From NCBI RefSeq assembly GCF_002205795.1, contig NZ_NIUY01000003.1, forward strand, positions 1-64,000: a stretch of 64,000 bases of DNA, written 5' to 3'. This DNA comes from Chryseobacterium sp. VAUSW3 (GTDB taxonomy: Bacteria > Bacteroidota > Bacteroidia > Flavobacteriales > Weeksellaceae). The position numbers and the translations under genes are program-made. Position 1 is the first letter of the stretch. Each line of letters starts with the position of its first letter. Shown here in pieces: positions 44,812 to 52,435 of this stretch. The notes under the pieces are model-generated. The model searched no databases and was not told where the DNA came from. It saw only the letters and a list, made by a program, of their open reading frames with translations.

Positions 44812-45972
44812 ATGCAAATCGTTTTTTCTGATGCCCAGTTTTGGGAAGATTTTTTACCCCTCACTTTTACAAGACCTGTCGCCGAAATGCGCTGCGGAAT
44901 CCTTACTTTTTCCGAAAGATGGCAGAAATTATTAGAGATAAACCAGGTCTCATTCCTTACAGAAGATTATCTGCAGGAAAAATACAGGAAACCGGAAGAT
45001 ATTGAAAGTCTGTTTATTGTTCCCAATTTTCTGCCGGACGAAAGTGTTTTGCAGCAAATTAAAAGATTGAAATTGGGTGAAGCTTTGGTTTATGAAAACG
45101 AGCTGCTCGTCGCCAGAATCAATATGAAGAATTTCTCCCTTAATCAGATCGAGAAAATGACTGATATTCACGAAGGTGTACTTTTCTTTAAACAGCCTAC
45201 AGATTTGTTTTCTTACAACGAAAAGGCCATTAATTTCGATTTTGATTTGCTTACCAAAGGAAGAACTTCCGCTGAACTTTCTAACACCAACGGATTTCTT
45301 GGTGAAGCTCAGGATTTATTTATCGAAGAAGGCGCATCGGTGGAATTTTCAACTTTAAATACAAAAACAGGCAAAATCTACATCGGCAAAAATGCAGAAG
45401 TGATGGAAGGTTGTAATCTTCGTGGCCCAATCGCGCTTTGCGATGATTCCAAATTTAATTTAGGGGCGAAAGTTTATGGTGCTACAACCATCGGCCCTCA
45501 TTGTAAAGTAGGGGGCGAAGTGAATAATATAGTGATTTTCGGTTACACGAATAAAGGTCACGATGGTTTCGTGGGTAATTCTGTTATCGGCGAATGGTGT
45601 AATTTGGGTGCGGATACCAATTCATCAAACCTTAAAAACAATTACGCTGAAGTAAAACTCTGGAATTACAGAACCAAAAGATTCGCAAACACAGGTTTAC
45701 AGTTTGCGGGATTAATCATGGGCGATCATTCTAAAACTGCGATTAATACACAGTTTAACACAGGAACCGTAGTTGGAGTTGCGGCCAATATTTTTAAAAG
45801 TGGTTTTCCACCAAATCTTATCGAAAGTTTCTCCTGGGGCGGAATGAAAGGTGATGAAAAATTCAAACTTGAAAAAGCCTACGAAGTTGCCGAACTGGCA
45901 ATGGCTCGTAGAAAAGTTACATTTACCGAAGAAGACAAAAATATTCTGAAACATATTTACACCGAATATTAA
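44812..45972 (+). CDS. GlmU-family sugar nucleotidyltransferase/acetyltransferase-like protein
   Basis: The 386-residue protein starts with a reduced nucleotidyltransferase-like domain (IVFSDAQFWEDFLPLTFTRPVAEMRCGIL). From about 180 it has a left-handed beta-helix of hexapeptide repeats (IYIGKNAEVMEGCNLRGPI, TIGPHCKVGGEVNNIVIFG, GVAANIFKSGFPPNLIESF). This is the Bacteroidota family named GlmU-like, proposed to act on glucosamine-1-phosphate. The N-terminal domain lacks an obvious LAAGxGTRM motif, so its nucleotidyltransferase activity is uncertain. Confidence 0.82.
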   Translation: MQIVFSDAQFWEDFLPLTFTRPVAEMRCGILTFSERWQKLLEINQVSFLTEDYLQEKYRKPEDIESLFIVPNFLPDESVLQQIKRLKLGEALVYENELLVARINMKNFSLNQIEKMTDIHEGVLFFKQPTDLFSYNEKAINFDFDLLTKGRTSAELSNTNGFLGEAQDLFIEEGASVEFSTLNTKTGKIYIGKNAEVMEGCNLRGPIALCDDSKFNLGAKVYGATTIGPHCKVGGEVNNIVIFGYTNKGHDGFVGNSVIGEWCNLGADTNSSNLKNNYAEVKLWNYRTKRFANTGLQFAGLIMGDHSKTAINTQFNTGTVVGVAANIFKSGFPPNLIESFSWGGMKGDEKFKLEKAYEVAELAMARRKVTFTEEDKNILKHIYTEY

Positions 45973-46044
45973 CCCGACACGATTTTTAGCGTAGCTCAAA
46001 TTGCTTATCTTTGCAAAAATTTTCTCACTTAAACCGTTTATAGC

Positions 46045-47403
46045 ATGCAACTGTATAACACTTTAAGCGCAGAAGAAAGAGCTCAGTTAATTAATGAAGC
46101 CGGTAAGCAGCGCCTTACTTTGTCTTTCTATGCGTACGCCAAAATCTCAGATCCCAAAAAATTTCGCGACGAATTATTTATAGCCTGGAACGCCCTCGAT
46201 GCGCTTGGCCGTATTTATGTCGCCCACGAAGGAATCAATGCCCAGATGAGTATTCCTGAAGAAAATCTGGAAGCTTTCCGCGAAACACTGGATGTGTACG
46301 ATTTCATGAAAGGAATTCGCTTGAATGAAGCGGTGGAGCATGATGATCACTCTTTCTTAAAACTTACGATTAAAGTCCGAAATAAAATTGTTGCCGACGG
46401 TTTAAATGATGAAACTTTCGATGTCACCAATAAAGGAATCCACTTAAAGGCAAAAGAATTTAATACTTTACTCGAAGATCCCAATACGATTGTTGTGGAT
46501 TTCAGAAATCATTACGAAAGTGAAGTCGGGCATTTCAAAGGAGCAATTACCCCCGATGTGGAGACTTTCAGAGAGAGTTTGCCGATTATTAATGAAAAGT
46601 TACAGGATTTCAAGGAAGACAAAAATCTTTTGATGTACTGTACAGGCGGAATTCGTTGCGAAAAAGCCAGCGCTTACTTCAAACATCAGGGTTTCAAAAA
46701 CGTGTTTCAGCTCGAAGGAGGAATCATTGAATATACGCGCCAAATCAAGGAAGAAAATCTGGAAAGCAAGTTTATCGGTAAAAATTTTGTGTTCGATCAC
46801 CGTTTGGGCGAGCGGATTACCGACGATATTGTTTCGCAGTGTCACCAGTGCGGAAAACCTTGCGACAATCATACAAACTGCGCGAATGATGGCTGTCATT
46901 TACTTTTTATTCAGTGCGATGAATGTAAAGCTGCCATGGAAAACTGCTGTTCAGAAGAATGTCAGCATATTATCCATTTGCCTTTAGAAGAACAGATTAA
47001 CATTAGAAAAGGAGTTAATGTAGGCAACAAAATTTTCAGAAAAGGAAAATCTCCGGCGCTGAAATTTAAAAATTCCGGTGATTTACCAAATAAACCTTTG
47101 GCAAAAACTGAAAACAAAAATATCCGCCAGAAAATTGCTGTGAAAAAATCTTTACTTGGCAAAGCCGAACATTATTTCACGCAATCGAAAATTGCCCAGT
47201 TCTTACTGGAAAATGGTGAGCTTTCAGCAGGTGATAAAGTTTTGATTTCCGGGCCGACAACCGGCGAGCAGGAAATTACATTGACACAAATCTTCGCCAA
47301 CGGAAATCCATGTGAAACAGCCAAAGCCGGCGACCAGATTACTTTTTCGGTTCCGTTCAGAGTTCGTTTATCCGATAAGCTTTATAAAATTTTAGCATCA
47401 TGA
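46045..47403 (+). CDS. trhO: TrhO-type rhodanese (tRNA U34 hydroxylation) with an extra C-terminal U32-like domain
   Basis: TrhO makes 5-hydroxyuridine at tRNA position 34 using oxygen. The 452 residues comprise an acylphosphatase-like N-terminal domain (about 20-115, IYVAHEGINAQMSIPEENL), a rhodanese domain (about 125-240, active loop YCTGGIRC with Cys199 and Cys205) and a cysteine-rich region (266-306). A C-terminal domain (about 368-452) follows that E. coli TrhO (about 350 residues) lacks. That last part is homologous to the end of the next protein (GPTTGEQE and SDKLYKIL). It overlaps trhP by four bases. Confidence 0.9.
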   Translation: MQLYNTLSAEERAQLINEAGKQRLTLSFYAYAKISDPKKFRDELFIAWNALDALGRIYVAHEGINAQMSIPEENLEAFRETLDVYDFMKGIRLNEAVEHDDHSFLKLTIKVRNKIVADGLNDETFDVTNKGIHLKAKEFNTLLEDPNTIVVDFRNHYESEVGHFKGAITPDVETFRESLPIINEKLQDFKEDKNLLMYCTGGIRCEKASAYFKHQGFKNVFQLEGGIIEYTRQIKEENLESKFIGKNFVFDHRLGERITDDIVSQCHQCGKPCDNHTNCANDGCHLLFIQCDECKAAMENCCSEECQHIIHLPLEEQINIRKGVNVGNKIFRKGKSPALKFKNSGDLPNKPLAKTENKNIRQKIAVKKSLLGKAEHYFTQSKIAQFLLENGELSAGDKVLISGPTTGEQEITLTQIFANGNPCETAKAGDQITFSVPFRVRLSDKLYKILAS

Positions 47404-48647
47404 CAAAAAGCGGAAAAATAGAACTGATGTCACCTGCGGGCGACTTCACTGCCATGCAGGCGGCTTTGGATAACGGTGCAGATTCCATTTATTTCGGAGT
47501 TGAGCAGCTTAATATGCGGGCACGAGCTTCCATGAATTTTACGATCGATGATTTGCCTGAAATCTCCAGAAGATGTGCTGAAAAAGGGGTGAGAACTTAT
47601 CTTACTTTAAATACCATCGTTTACGATCACGACCTGTCAATCATCAAAACGCTTCTAGATAAGGCAAAAGCCGCCAATCTAACCGCGGTAATTGCGATGG
47701 ACCAGGCCGTAATTTCTTATGCGAGGCAAATCGGGATGGAAGTTCATATTTCCACCCAAATCAATATCACCAACATCGAAACGGTAAAATTTTATGCACT
47801 TTTTGCTGATACGATGGTGATGAGTCGTGAGCTATCGATTACCCAAATCAAAAAAATCTGCGATCAGATCATTAAAGATGATGTGCGCGGACCTTCCGGA
47901 AATTTGGTTGAAATTGAAATTTTCGGTCACGGAGCTTTATGTATGGCGGTTTCCGGGAAATGTTATTTGAGTTTACATTCTCACAATTCTTCAGCAAACA
48001 GAGGTGCATGTAAACAGAATTGCCGTAAAAAATATACCGTCATCGATCAGGAGTCCGGCTTCGAAATTGAGCTGGACAATGAATACATGATGTCGCCAAA
48101 AGATTTGTGTACCATTGGTTTTCTTGATCAGATCGTGGGCGCAGGCGTAAAAGTTTTAAAAATTGAAGGCCGTGGACGGGCGCCTGAATACGTAGCAACG
48201 GTTACTAAATGTTACCGAGAAGCAATTGATGCGATTGCTGATGGAACTTTCAGTCAGCAAAAAGTTGAGGAATGGATGAAACAGCTGGAAACCGTTTACA
48301 ACAGGGGATTCTGGGATGGTTATTATTTGGGTCAAAAGTTGGGAGAATGGTCTGACACTTCCGGTTCAAATGCAACTCAGAAAAAAGTTTATGTCGGAAA
48401 AGGGAAAACTTTCTACGCAAAATCCAATATTGCAGAGTTTTTAATTGAAGCTTATGATGTAAATGTAGGCGACAGAGTTCTGATTCAGGGACCTACGACC
48501 GGTTCTCAGGAAATGGTTCTTGAAGCGATGCGGGTTGATCAGAAGCCGGGTGATTTAAAAGCTTCAAAATCTGATATCATTACTTTTAAAACAGATTTCA
48601 GAATAAGGCCTTCCGACAAACTGTATAAAATCGTTGAGAATAACTGA
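47400..48647 (+). CDS. trhP: Peptidase U32 family protein, TrhP-like (tRNA U34 hydroxylation)
   Basis: TrhP (YegQ) supports prephenate-dependent 5-hydroxylation of U34 in tRNA and carries an iron-sulfur cluster. The 415 residues hold the U32 core (IELMSPAGDFTAMQAALDNGADSIYFG; HISTQINITN) and four clustered cysteines, Cys181, 188, 204 and 208 (HGALCMAVSGKCYLS, NRGACKQNC), which are likely cluster ligands. A U32 C-terminal beta domain follows (about 328-415, GPTTGSQE, SDKLYKIV). It starts inside the trhO stop (ATGA) and overlaps the ferredoxin start by one base. UbiU/V or RlhA are less likely on length and layout. Confidence 0.87.
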   Translation: MTKSGKIELMSPAGDFTAMQAALDNGADSIYFGVEQLNMRARASMNFTIDDLPEISRRCAEKGVRTYLTLNTIVYDHDLSIIKTLLDKAKAANLTAVIAMDQAVISYARQIGMEVHISTQINITNIETVKFYALFADTMVMSRELSITQIKKICDQIIKDDVRGPSGNLVEIEIFGHGALCMAVSGKCYLSLHSHNSSANRGACKQNCRKKYTVIDQESGFEIELDNEYMMSPKDLCTIGFLDQIVGAGVKVLKIEGRGRAPEYVATVTKCYREAIDAIADGTFSQQKVEEWMKQLETVYNRGFWDGYYLGQKLGEWSDTSGSNATQKKVYVGKGKTFYAKSNIAEFLIEAYDVNVGDRVLIQGPTTGSQEMVLEAMRVDQKPGDLKASKSDIITFKTDFRIRPSDKLYKIVENN

Positions 48648-48877
48648 TGGTGATTATTACACTGCAGCGCGAAAAATGCATCGGCTGTAATTACTGTGCA
48701 GAATTTGCTCCCGAGTATTTCCGGATGTCGAAGAAAGACGGCAAATCTGTTTTGTTGAAAACGGAAGATAGAAAAGGTTTTTACACCTTGAAAACTCCCA
48801 ATTACGAAGCCTTTGATCCTTGTGAAAAGGCTGCGAAAGCCTGTCCGGTAAAGATTATTTCGGTAAAAGAAATTTAA
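48647..48877 (+). CDS. Small ferredoxin
   Basis: The 76-residue protein has Cys11, Cys14, Cys17 and Cys66 in CIGCNYC and ACP, enough for one [4Fe-4S] cluster. Cys59 is placed as in single-cluster ferredoxins that keep a disulfide or a lost second cluster. It overlaps trhP by one base (TGATG). Its position in this operon suggests that it carries electrons to, or cluster material for, the U32 protein; that is inference. Confidence 0.88.
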   Translation: MVIITLQREKCIGCNYCAEFAPEYFRMSKKDGKSVLLKTEDRKGFYTLKTPNYEAFDPCEKAAKACPVKIISVKEI

Positions 48878-48878
48878 G

Positions 48879-49466
48879 ATGAAAAAGAGTGATCTCAGAG
48901 AAAAATATCTGAAAAAACGGGAAAGCTTTTCGAAAGAACAGGTTTTGTCGTTATCAGAAAAAATTTTTAGAAATTTTACTGATAATTTTAAGCTCAGCGA
49001 AAATCAGAAAGTTCACTGTTTTCTTTCGATTCCGGAAAAAGGAGAAGTTGATACACAGTTGTTTTTGAATGAATTTTTTAAAAGAGATATCCGCGTTTTT
49101 GTTCCAAAAATTTACCGTAAAAAATTAATTTCGGTGGAAATTACGGCGGAAACTCCTTTGCTTAAAAATTCCTGGGGAATTTCGGAGCCCGAATCAAACG
49201 AAGATTCTGGTGAGCGCGATTTTGACTATGTACTCACCCCTTTGCTGTACTGCGATCAGCAGGGCAATAGAGTAGGATACGGCAAAGGATATTATGATGG
49301 TTTTTTTGAAACCGTAAATGCTGAGACCCTGAAGATTGGCTTAAGTTTTTTCGGGCCGGATGAAGAAATTGATGATCTTAGGGAAAACGATATTCCGTTA
49401 GATTATTTGGTGACTCCCACCGAACTGCTGTCTTTTTTAGGAGCGGCATCAAAATCAACAAAGTAA
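48879..49466 (+). CDS. 5-formyltetrahydrofolate cyclo-ligase
   Basis: The enzyme returns 5-formyl-THF to the active folate pool. The 195-residue protein has the family marks: a basic N-terminus (KSDLREKYLKKRESFS), FLSIPEKGEVDT, FVPKI and the phosphate loop RVGYGKGYYDGFF. It begins one base after the ferredoxin stop. Its last 64 bases overlap the convergent lipoprotein gene, and the final residues (about 176-195) extend past the conserved fold. Confidence 0.92.
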   Translation: MKKSDLREKYLKKRESFSKEQVLSLSEKIFRNFTDNFKLSENQKVHCFLSIPEKGEVDTQLFLNEFFKRDIRVFVPKIYRKKLISVEITAETPLLKNSWGISEPESNEDSGERDFDYVLTPLLYCDQQGNRVGYGKGYYDGFFETVNAETLKIGLSFFGPDEEIDDLRENDIPLDYLVTPTELLSFLGAASKSTK

Positions 49467-49987
49467 AATCTAAATTCTTTTTTGAATTTTACAGGAAAAA
49501 GTTTCAGCATATACTGTGCGGTTTTTTCAAAAGTGCCTATCGATTTATTTTTGTGATCAAAATATTCAACATCAAATTTTGCAAAATCCAGAGTATCGGT
49601 GCCGATTATTTCCTTTGACACGGTAATGTTTCCAACTTTTGCTGTTTTTACCTTGAAGCTGTCGAGCTGCTTGAGTAAAGGCTGAAGTTTGGTGGAGTCG
49701 TCTTCGGAAAAGTAGCTTTTCATTTGCGAATAAATTACAGAATCGATTTCTGTATCGCGGTTTCCGGAAGTGTAAAGCGTTGAAAGATCGAGCAATTCCT
49801 GGATTTTCTGCTTGGTAATAAATGAGATTGCCTGCGCGCTGTCCATCTTTGTCACGGGATAGGAAACCGTGTTTTTATTGTTTCTAATCTTTTCCAGGTC
49901 CGAAAGTTCGGTAACTTCTTTCTTACACGAAAAAACGATAAAAACCAATGCCAGAAGCAGAGGAACTGTTTTAATTATTTTCTTCAT
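49403..49987 (-). CDS. Putative lipoprotein of unknown function
   Basis: The 194-residue protein has a signal ending FIVFSC, a lipobox with Cys21 followed by KKE. The mature protein is mostly helical at first (SAQAISFITKQKIQELLDL) and then beta-rich (FAKFDVEYFDHKNKSIGTFEKT). I do not recognise the family. Its start overlaps the end of the membrane-protein gene by 17 bases, so the two are translationally linked. Its last 64 bases are antisense to the end of the cyclo-ligase gene. Confidence 0.75.
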   Translation of the reverse strand: MKKIIKTVPLLLALVFIVFSCKKEVTELSDLEKIRNNKNTVSYPVTKMDSAQAISFITKQKIQELLDLSTLYTSGNRDTEIDSVIYSQMKSYFSEDDSTKLQPLLKQLDSFKVKTAKVGNITVSKEIIGTDTLDFAKFDVEYFDHKNKSIGTFEKTAQYMLKLFPVKFKKEFRFYFVDFDAAPKKDSSSVGVTK

Positions 49988-51140
49988 CGTTGTCGATTTT
50001 AAATTTAATCATTACTATTTTTCCTGAGTTATCAGTCTGTGTATCAATTACTTCAAGTTTTTCCAGTGACGTAGAGGGTAAGGTCACCAAATTGATATAG
50101 CGCTGCTTATCCATCGTTTCTACACCATAAAACTGGTTGTCGAAAACCTGATAAATTAACGCATGATCGCTGATGAGATAGTTTAAGCTTACTCTTTTCT
50201 TCTTTAAATCTTTCAGTGATTTCGAATAATAGAAAAGCATAATCGCGTAATCGTTAGGTTTCAGCTCAATATTTTCGGCTTCGGGAGCTGTTTCCAGATT
50301 TCTCTGGATGGTATCGGTTCTGTAAAAAGGTGAAGAAACCACCATGGTAAGCGATTTGGATTTAGTTGTGTACACAAATGGCTCATTAGGCTTTGCTACA
50401 TAAAGGATGGGGGTTTCGTTTTCCTTAAGAATCTGTACCTGTAGTTCGGCGTTAATTTTTGAATTTCTGTCGGCATCAATAAAACTGTAATAATATTTTT
50501 TACTGAAAATTTCATCTTTAAAACCTAAAAGCCCTGCCAGAATTGCTAAAATTGCGGAAATACCAAGCCAGATGTATTTTTTTACAAGAGAAAATGTAGA
50601 TTTATTTTCTGAAATATCATACGTCGACAATTCTTCCTTTTTTATTTCAATTGGTTGATTATCAATATCTTTCTTTTGTAAAATAGATTTTTCTTCCGCT
50701 AAATTTGTCTCTTTTGGTATTGAAATTTGAGGGATTTCTTCTTTTTCAGGATTCGGTTCTAGGATCTGTGTGTTTTCAACTTCTTTTTCGAGTTCTTCAA
50801 TTTCAGATTCCTGTAATTCTTCGTAATCTTTAAGGATTTCATCTGCAAAAAGATGGTTCTTTTTAAAGTCATACCATGACACGTAACCCGCATAAACAGA
50901 GAGAATATTTAGCATATCAATGCGTGGGAGTTTCGTGACAGGGGAATTTTTAAAGTAGGTGTAAAAAGACTTTTCGCTGATATTTCCTTTAGCCTTTTTT
51001 CGTAGGTCTTCCTGAAAATAGATGATATCAATTCCCTTCCATTTTGAAATTTCATCAAATGAAGGGCTGTGATCTTTTAAATACTGAGACTGAACCTCAG
51101 ATTTCAGTTGTTCAAAGTGTAATAAATCTAAATCGCTCAA
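49971..51140 (-). CDS. Single-pass membrane protein with HTH-like N-terminal domain, unknown function
   Basis: The 389 residues form a cytosolic N-terminal domain (about 1-95; NISEKSFYTYFKN and LPRIDMLNILSVYAGYVSWYDF suggest a small helical, possibly DNA-binding fold), an acidic Glu- and Pro-rich linker (about 105-180), one transmembrane helix (about 188-207), and an extracytoplasmic beta-rich domain (about 215-389). The layout is like a one-protein transmembrane sensor. No known family is recognised. A perfect palindrome ATTACGTAAT (51149-51158) lies just upstream and could be an operator. Confidence 0.72.
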   Translation of the reverse strand: MSDLDLLHFEQLKSEVQSQYLKDHSPSFDEISKWKGIDIIYFQEDLRKKAKGNISEKSFYTYFKNSPVTKLPRIDMLNILSVYAGYVSWYDFKKNHLFADEILKDYEELQESEIEELEKEVENTQILEPNPEKEEIPQISIPKETNLAEEKSILQKKDIDNQPIEIKKEELSTYDISENKSTFSLVKKYIWLGISAILAILAGLLGFKDEIFSKKYYYSFIDADRNSKINAELQVQILKENETPILYVAKPNEPFVYTTKSKSLTMVVSSPFYRTDTIQRNLETAPEAENIELKPNDYAIMLFYYSKSLKDLKKKRVSLNYLISDHALIYQVFDNQFYGVETMDKQRYINLVTLPSTSLEKLEVIDTQTDNSGKIVMIKFKIDNDEENN

Positions 51141-51320
51141 TTGCTAAAAATTACGTAATGAATTGATTATCAAATATCTTTTTTTGTAAAACAATTTTAC
51201 AAATATATTACAATTAATTTTCTAACACAAATTTAATTCTCACCATACCTTTGTCCTGTTCAAAATGATAAATGAGAACACAAACAAATTAGTAAACAAA
51301 ACAATTAAATTTAATTTATT

Positions 51321-51590
51321 ATGAAAAAGTCATTATTCGTAGCTGGTATCGCTGCTTTAGCTCTTGTAGCTTGTAAAAAAACTGAAACTGTAGAAACTGC
51401 TAACGCAACTGATTCTGCTGCTGTTGCAACTGTTGACTCTGCTGCTGCTGTAGTTGATTCTGCTGCTGCTGTTGTTGATTCTGCTGCTGCTGTTACTGCT
51501 GAAGCTGGTGCTGCTACTGTTGAAGCTGCTGGTGATGCTGCTAAAGCTGCTGGTGAAGCTGCTACTGATGCTGCTGCTGAAGTTAAATAA
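51321..51590 (+). CDS. Ala-rich repeat lipoprotein, unknown function
   Basis: The 89-residue protein has a lipoprotein signal (FVAGIAALALVAC, Cys18). The mature part is almost only Ala, Val, Asp, Ser, Glu and Thr, with three tandem copies of VDSAAAV (about 38-58) and then an Ala/Glu/Lys region likely to be helical. Nearly every Ala codon is GCT, a sign of strong expression. A TACCTTTG box (51246-51253) could be its -7 element. It resembles small abundant lipoproteins such as Lpp only in size and composition. Confidence 0.78.
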   Translation: MKKSLFVAGIAALALVACKKTETVETANATDSAAVATVDSAAAVVDSAAAVVDSAAAVTAEAGAATVEAAGDAAKAAGEAATDAAAEVK

Positions 51591-51612
51591 TTTAACTCCA
51601 CAAGTACAAAAT

Positions 51613-51643
51613 AACCGTTTCTCTCAGAGAAGCGGTTTTTTTA
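51613..51643. terminator. Terminator between the Ala-rich lipoprotein and the methyltransferase gene
   Basis: The stem AACCGTTTCTC (51613-51623) pairs with GAGAAGCGGTT (51627-51637) with one T-G wobble, followed by a T run. Confidence 0.82.
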
Positions 51644-51648
51644 TGCTT

Positions 51649-52416
51649 TTAATTTAGCTTTTGTCGTAGAATTTCATAACAACTTATTGCCACGGCGTTG
51701 CTTAAATTTAAAGAGTCTATACTGCCGGCCATAGGGATCAGGGTGTTTTTTCCTTTTCCAATCCAAAAATCGCTAAGTCCGGAATGTTCGGTACCAAAAA
51801 GCAACGCACTCTTTCCTTTAAAATTCTGATGATAAATATACTCGGCACTTTCATCCATTAAAGTGGTGAAAATATTAAAGCCGTTTTCCTGTAGAAATTC
51901 AAAAAGCTCTTCATTTGCTGATTGAAATACTTTCATTCCGAAAAGACAGCCAACACTGGATCTTATAACATTTGGATTGTAAAAATCAACCTTTGGATCG
52001 GTGATGATTAGCGCTTCAATCCCGAAAGCCTCACAGCTTCTTAATATTGCACCTAAATTTCCCGGCTTTTCAATGCTTTCAACGATAATGACAGAGGAAT
52101 TTTCTTTAGGAACAAATGTATTCAATTTAGGATATTTGGATTTATAAATGCCGATAATTCCTTCTGAACTACCGCGATACGCGATTTTATCGTAAACTTT
52201 TTCAGAAACCAAATTGATTTTGCCTTTTGGAAAGTCTTCCCGGTAAATGCTTTCGCAGATAAAATATTCCTGCACATCAAAGCCAAAATTTATGGCCATT
52301 GTATTTTCCTGCTGCCCTTCAACCACAAAAGTTCCGGATTTTTTTCTGAAACGGTTGTCGGTTATTAATCGGGTGAGGTTTTTTATTTTTTCGTTGTGAA
52401 GGCTTTCAATTAACAT
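51649..52416 (-). CDS. TrmH/SpoU family RNA 2'-O-methyltransferase
   Basis: The 255-residue protein has an N-terminal substrate-binding part (SLHNEKIKNLTRLITDNRFR, FVVEGQQE) and a knotted SPOUT domain with the three motifs: IEKPGNLGAILRSCEAFG, LLFGTEHSGLSD and PMAGSIDSLNLSNAVAI. It methylates rRNA or tRNA; the exact site is not readable. It is in line with rmuC upstream (19 bases). Confidence 0.92.
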   Translation of the reverse strand: MLIESLHNEKIKNLTRLITDNRFRKKSGTFVVEGQQENTMAINFGFDVQEYFICESIYREDFPKGKINLVSEKVYDKIAYRGSSEGIIGIYKSKYPKLNTFVPKENSSVIIVESIEKPGNLGAILRSCEAFGIEALIITDPKVDFYNPNVIRSSVGCLFGMKVFQSANEELFEFLQENGFNIFTTLMDESAEYIYHQNFKGKSALLFGTEHSGLSDFWIGKGKNTLIPMAGSIDSLNLSNAVAISCYEILRQKLN

Positions 52417-52435
52417 GCTGCAAATTTAATAATTT

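Noticed and set aside
49971-51140. Anti-sigma factor (FecR-like) identity for the single-pass membrane protein
   Set aside because: One membrane helix and a periplasmic beta domain fit, but no FecR motifs are seen and no sigma factor gene is adjacent.
51425-51495. Tandem repeat that might suggest a CRISPR or minisatellite
   Set aside because: The units are in-frame 21-base coding repeats without spacers. I saw no CRISPR-like array anywhere in the window.
51311-51601. 96-codon Ala/Ser-rich frame antisense to the Ala-rich lipoprotein
   Set aside because: GCT/GTT-type repeats read as AGC/AGCA-type codons on the other strand stay open automatically. The plus-strand frame has the signal peptide and lipobox.
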